A stretch of DNA of 7,742 nucleotides from Clostridiales bacterium. Lineage in GTDB: Bacteria; Bacillota_A; Clostridia; Peptostreptococcales; Anaerovoracaceae. The position numbers and the translations under genes are program-made. How positions within the stretch are numbered: the stretch's first letter is position 1; each line of letters opens with the position of its first letter. The DNA is taken from the NCBI GenBank assembly GCA_015058265.1, contig SVCR01000073.1:1-7742 (forward strand), written 5' to 3'. The notes beneath the pieces were generated by a model. The model ran no database searches. It saw only the letters and a program-made list of their open reading frames with translations, and was not told where the DNA came from. Of this stretch, positions 5,242-7,742 are shown in pieces.

Positions 5242-7578
5242 TCATGCCGCCCCGAAGATCAGGAATACGATCAGGGCAGCGATCCATGCGATGAAGCACT
5301 GCCAGATTATGACCAGTATGGCCCAGCGGGAACCCATCTCATTGCGTATCGTCGCTATAGCTGCAACACAAGGTGTGTAGAGCAATGAGAAAACAAGCAG
5401 TGATGCTGCTGTTGCAGATGTCAGAGCTGAAGTGACTCCTCTGCCGAACAGTATCCCGAGCGTCGAAACAACGGATTCTTTGGCCATAAATCCCGATATC
5501 AGCGAGGTGCAGATGCGCCAGTCTCCGAGACCGATCGGCTTCATCAGCGGCACCAGAAGTCCGGCTATAGAAGCCAGGATGCTGTCCTGCTGATCTACCA
5601 TCCTGAACCTGAAGTCAAAGCTCTGCAGGAGCCATACGATGACTGTTGCGATCAGAATGACCGAAAATGCCCTATGGAGGAAATCTCTGGCTTTCTCCCA
5701 CAGCAGCTGCATAACGTTCTTAAGACCCGGCATGCGGTAGTTAGGCAGCTCCATTACGAACGGAACGGCTTCGCCTTTGAACAGAGTTCCTCTGTAAAGC
5801 ATTGCAACGAACACGCCTGTCAGGATCCCAAGCACGTACAGACCTACCATGATCAGACCGCCGTGACGCGGGAAGAATGCGTTGACGAAGAAAGCATAGA
5901 TCGGAACTTTGGCAGTGCAGCTCATGAAAGGTGTAAGGAGGATAGTCATTCTCCTGTCGCGCTCGCTCGGCAAAGTCCTGGTTGCCATAACTGCGGGAAC
6001 AGTACAACCAAAACCTATCAGCATAGGGACTATGCTCCGGCCTGACAGACCGATCCTCCGCAGCGTCCTGTCCATCACGAATGCTACTCTTGCTATATAA
6101 CCTGAATCCTCCAATATTGACAGGAAGAAGAAGAGGGTGACTATGATCGGCAGGAAGCTCAGCACGCTTCCGACACCGCTGCAGATACCTTCTGTAATAA
6201 GATCGTGTACCGCAACGTTAACACCTGCATCGGTCAGGACACCATCGATCCACACCGTTAACAGATCTATCCCGCTCTCCAGTAATCTCTGAAGCCAGGC
6301 ACCGATCACGTTAAATGTCAGGAAGAATACCAGACCCATAATAACTATGAAAGCAGGTATTGCTGTAAATCTGCCTGTCAGGAAAGTATCGATCTTCTCA
6401 CTGCGTATCCGTTCACGGCTCTCGTGAGGTTTAGTAACAGTCAGATCACAGACTTTGTATATGAAGTCAAAGCGCATTTCGGCTATCGAAGCACTCCGGT
6501 CAAGTCCGCGCTCTTCCTCCATCTGAAGTACTATATGCTCAATGGTCTCTTCCTCATTGCGCGTAAGCTGCAGCTTGTTGATGACCAGCGGATCTCCTTC
6601 GATGACTTTGGTCGCCGCAAACCTGAGTGGCAGTCCGGCATTGAGTGCATGGTCCTCGATGAGATGAGAGGCTGCATGAATGCATCTGTGGACAGCACCG
6701 CCGTGGTCATTCTGATCGCAGAAATCCGTACGAAGAGGCTTCTCCTGATACTTTGCTATATGTATTGCATGGTCGACAAGCTCATCTATTCCCTGATTCT
6801 TAGCCGCCGAGATAGGGACTACAGGGGTGCCGAGCTGAGCTTCCATCTCATTCACATCTACCGTGCCGCCGTTGGCATGGAGTTCATCCATCATGTTTAA
6901 AGCGACAACTACCGGGATATCCATCTCAAGGAGCTGCATCGTCAGATACATATTTCTCTCGATGTTGGTAGCATCGACTATATTGATGATAGCGTGTGGC
7001 TTGTCATCCAGGACAAAGCTCCGTGACACCAACTCTTCGTTGCTGTATGGCGACATCGAGTATATGCCGGGAAGGTCTGTTACCAGAGTGTCAGGATGGC
7101 CCTTGATGACGCCGTCCTTGCGGTCGACTGTTACGCCGGGGAAATTGCCGACATGCTGATTGGAGCCGGTTAGCTGGTTGAAGAGGGTGGTCTTGCCACA
7201 ATTCTGGTTGCCGACCAAAGCAAATCTCAGCTTTGTACCGTCCGGAAGCGGGTTGCCGGTACCCTTGGGGTGGAATCTGCCGCCTTCACCGAGGCCGGGG
7301 TGTTCAGATTTCTGCCCGATTCTATCGTTCATTAAATTAACAGAGCTGCTTTCGTTGATCTCTTCGATACCGATCTGTTCAGCATCTGAGAGACGGAGAG
7401 TCAGCTCATATCCGTGTATTCTATATTCAACAGGATCACCCAGCGGAGCGTACTTTACTGCTGTGATCTCAACACCCGGGATTACACCCATATCAAGAAA
7501 ATGCTGCCGAAGAGCACCACTGCCGCCGACTGATTTAATTACTGCGGATCTGCCGATCTTGAGTTCTTTTAAAGTCAT
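5242..7578 (-). CDS. feoB: FeoA-FeoB fusion, GTP-dependent ferrous iron transporter
   Basis: A 778-residue inner-membrane Fe(II) uptake protein with FeoA and FeoB in one chain. Residues 1-75 are a FeoA SH3-like domain (MTLKELKIG start, RQHFLDMGVIPG, HGYELTLRLSDAEQI). Residues about 77-113 are a polar Gly/Pro linker. The G domain follows: G1 GNQNCGKTT (123-131), G2 Thr150 in GVTVDRKDG, G3 DLPG (168-171), G4 NMMD (228-231) and G5 SAAK (257-260). The helical GDI-like region leads into about ten membrane segments (404-777), with family-typical Cys525 (GFGC), Cys554 (FMSCTAK) and Cys737 (YTPC). All G motifs are intact. ATG 7578 is chosen over ATG 7587: AGGG (7588-7591) sits 9 nt from 7578 but touches 7587, and FeoA proteins usually begin MTLxELKxG. 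The gene converges on the exporter gene and is separated from it by a shared terminator. FeoC is not seen; any other feo gene would lie upstream, beyond 7742. Confidence 0.95.
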   Translation of the reverse strand: MTLKELKIGRSAVIKSVGGSGALRQHFLDMGVIPGVEITAVKYAPLGDPVEYRIHGYELTLRLSDAEQIGIEEINESSSVNLMNDRIGQKSEHPGLGEGGRFHPKGTGNPLPDGTKLRFALVGNQNCGKTTLFNQLTGSNQHVGNFPGVTVDRKDGVIKGHPDTLVTDLPGIYSMSPYSNEELVSRSFVLDDKPHAIINIVDATNIERNMYLTMQLLEMDIPVVVALNMMDELHANGGTVDVNEMEAQLGTPVVPISAAKNQGIDELVDHAIHIAKYQEKPLRTDFCDQNDHGGAVHRCIHAASHLIEDHALNAGLPLRFAATKVIEGDPLVINKLQLTRNEEETIEHIVLQMEEERGLDRSASIAEMRFDFIYKVCDLTVTKPHESRERIRSEKIDTFLTGRFTAIPAFIVIMGLVFFLTFNVIGAWLQRLLESGIDLLTVWIDGVLTDAGVNVAVHDLITEGICSGVGSVLSFLPIIVTLFFFLSILEDSGYIARVAFVMDRTLRRIGLSGRSIVPMLIGFGCTVPAVMATRTLPSERDRRMTILLTPFMSCTAKVPIYAFFVNAFFPRHGGLIMVGLYVLGILTGVFVAMLYRGTLFKGEAVPFVMELPNYRMPGLKNVMQLLWEKARDFLHRAFSVILIATVIVWLLQSFDFRFRMVDQQDSILASIAGLLVPLMKPIGLGDWRICTSLISGFMAKESVVSTLGILFGRGVTSALTSATAASLLVFSLLYTPCVAAIATIRNEMGSRWAILVIIWQCFIAWIAALIVFLIFGAA

Positions 7579-7587
7579 TATTTTCAT

Positions 7588-7591
7588 CCCT
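7588..7591 (-). promoter_or_regulatory. Ribosome binding site that decides the feoAB start
   Basis: On the minus strand AGGG lies directly before ATG 7587 but 9 nt before ATG 7578. Only the second spacing suits ribosome binding, which supports the shorter protein. Confidence 0.6.
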
Positions 7592-7614
7592 ATAATAATT
7601 GTATAAGCTAACAG

Positions 7615-7625
7615 ATGATATCATA
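7615..7625 (-). promoter_or_regulatory. Palindrome overlapping a possible -10 box of feoAB
   Basis: ATGATATCAT (7615-7624) is a perfect 10-bp palindrome. The minus-strand hexamer TATGAT (7620-7625) inside it differs from TATAAT at one position and would place a transcript start about 30 nt before the feoAB ATG. No good -35 is seen 16-18 nt upstream. The overlap is what an operator for an iron-responsive repressor would look like, but the sequence matches neither the Fur nor the DtxR consensus that I know. Promoter and operator are both tentative. Confidence 0.3.
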
Positions 7626-7650
7626 TTTGAGTGTATAAATGAAGCATATT

Positions 7651-7681
7651 CGATCTCCGAAGGTGAGTATCGATCTCTGAA
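7651..7681. repeat. Direct repeat of 11 bp with 20-bp period upstream of feoAB
   Basis: CGATCTCCGAA (7651-7661) and CGATCTCTGAA (7671-7681) match at 10 of 11 positions. Their starts are exactly 20 bp apart, close to two helical turns. This spacing fits two protein sites on one face of the DNA, or a duplicated RNA element. No known operator is recognised. Confidence 0.55.
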
Positions 7682-7734
7682 CGGCTCACCCGGGAGCAGA
7701 AGTTCCCGATTATGACCGGATCATAATCAGTTTT
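7662..7734. other. Cluster of three stem-loops in the region upstream of feoAB
   Basis: Three inverted repeats stand side by side. Stem A pairs GGTGAG (7662-7667) with CTCACC (7685-7690). Stem B pairs 7691-7697 with 7702-7708 around an AGAA loop. Stem C pairs GATTATGA (7708-7715) with TCATAATC (7721-7728) and is followed on the plus strand by TTTT (7731-7734). Stem B contains a G-U pair (7696/7703) only if the plus strand is transcribed; on the minus strand that pair is A-C. With the terminator-like stem C this slightly favours a rightward RNA, but a feoAB leader is also possible. I could not match it to any riboswitch class I know. Confidence 0.4.
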
Positions 7735-7742
7735 CAGATTAA

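Noticed and set aside
6424..6900. 158-residue plus-strand open frame inside feoAB
   Set aside because: It is antisense to the conserved FeoB helical and G-domain region; the composition reads as a codon shadow.
7160..7606. 148-residue plus-strand open frame opposite the feoAB start
   Set aside because: It lies wholly opposite the well-supported FeoA and G-domain coding region, has no ribosome binding site and shows no recognisable domain.
7708..7728. Stem C (GATTATGA / TCATAATC) considered as a Fur box
   Set aside because: It is palindromic and AT-rich like a Fur box, but the GC-containing 5-nt centre and arm sequence do not fit the GATAATGATAATCATTATC consensus well, and it lies over 100 bp from the feoAB start.
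7588..7742. NiCo (czcD) or other metal riboswitch controlling feoAB
   Set aside because: The conserved cores I can recall are absent on both strands, so only an unassigned structured region is reported.

Overview
The window looks like a chromosomal segment from a moderate-GC anaerobic Firmicute of class Clostridia. The basis is AGGAGG-type ribosome binding sites, a TTG start, secreted proteins built from bacterial Ig-like (BIG2-like) and very basic fibronectin-III-like domains, a clostridial-type Ser/Thr kinase, and a FeoA-FeoB fusion. This placement comes from family resemblance, not from a database search. No rRNA, tRNA, CRISPR array, transposase or phage gene is visible.

Layout. Positions 1-162 hold the 3' end of an unidentified gene. 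It overlaps the start of a secreted multidomain surface protein (128-1657) with a signal peptide, Ig-like modules, a short tandem-repeat linker and a strongly basic C-terminal FN3-like domain. A hairpin terminator (1663-1692) follows at once. Then comes a TTG-started transmembrane eukaryotic-type Ser/Thr kinase (1716-3392) whose outer part consists of two BIG2-like modules and a Ser/Gly tail instead of the usual PASTA repeats. Its last codons overlap the start of an ABC exporter half-transporter with fused membrane and ATPase domains (3376-5112). A near-symmetrical hairpin (5155-5187) separates this rightward block from a convergent gene on the minus strand (5242-7578), a one-polypeptide FeoA-FeoB ferrous iron transporter. 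The upstream region of that gene (7579-7742) is rich in palindromes, a direct repeat and stem-loops that I cannot assign to a known element.

How the parts may work together. The left block (tail gene, surface protein, kinase, exporter) is tightly packed and co-directional, so it may be one transcription unit. The surface protein and the kinase ectodomain use the same kind of Ig-like fold, so an envelope-sensing module with an associated exporter is a reasonable hypothesis, not a demonstrated system. The FeoAB gene is an independent iron-uptake unit on the opposite strand. The points most worth checking are the PASTA-less kinase with its surface-protein and exporter neighbours, the terminator that leaves no room for a promoter in front of the kinase, and the structured DNA upstream of feoAB.
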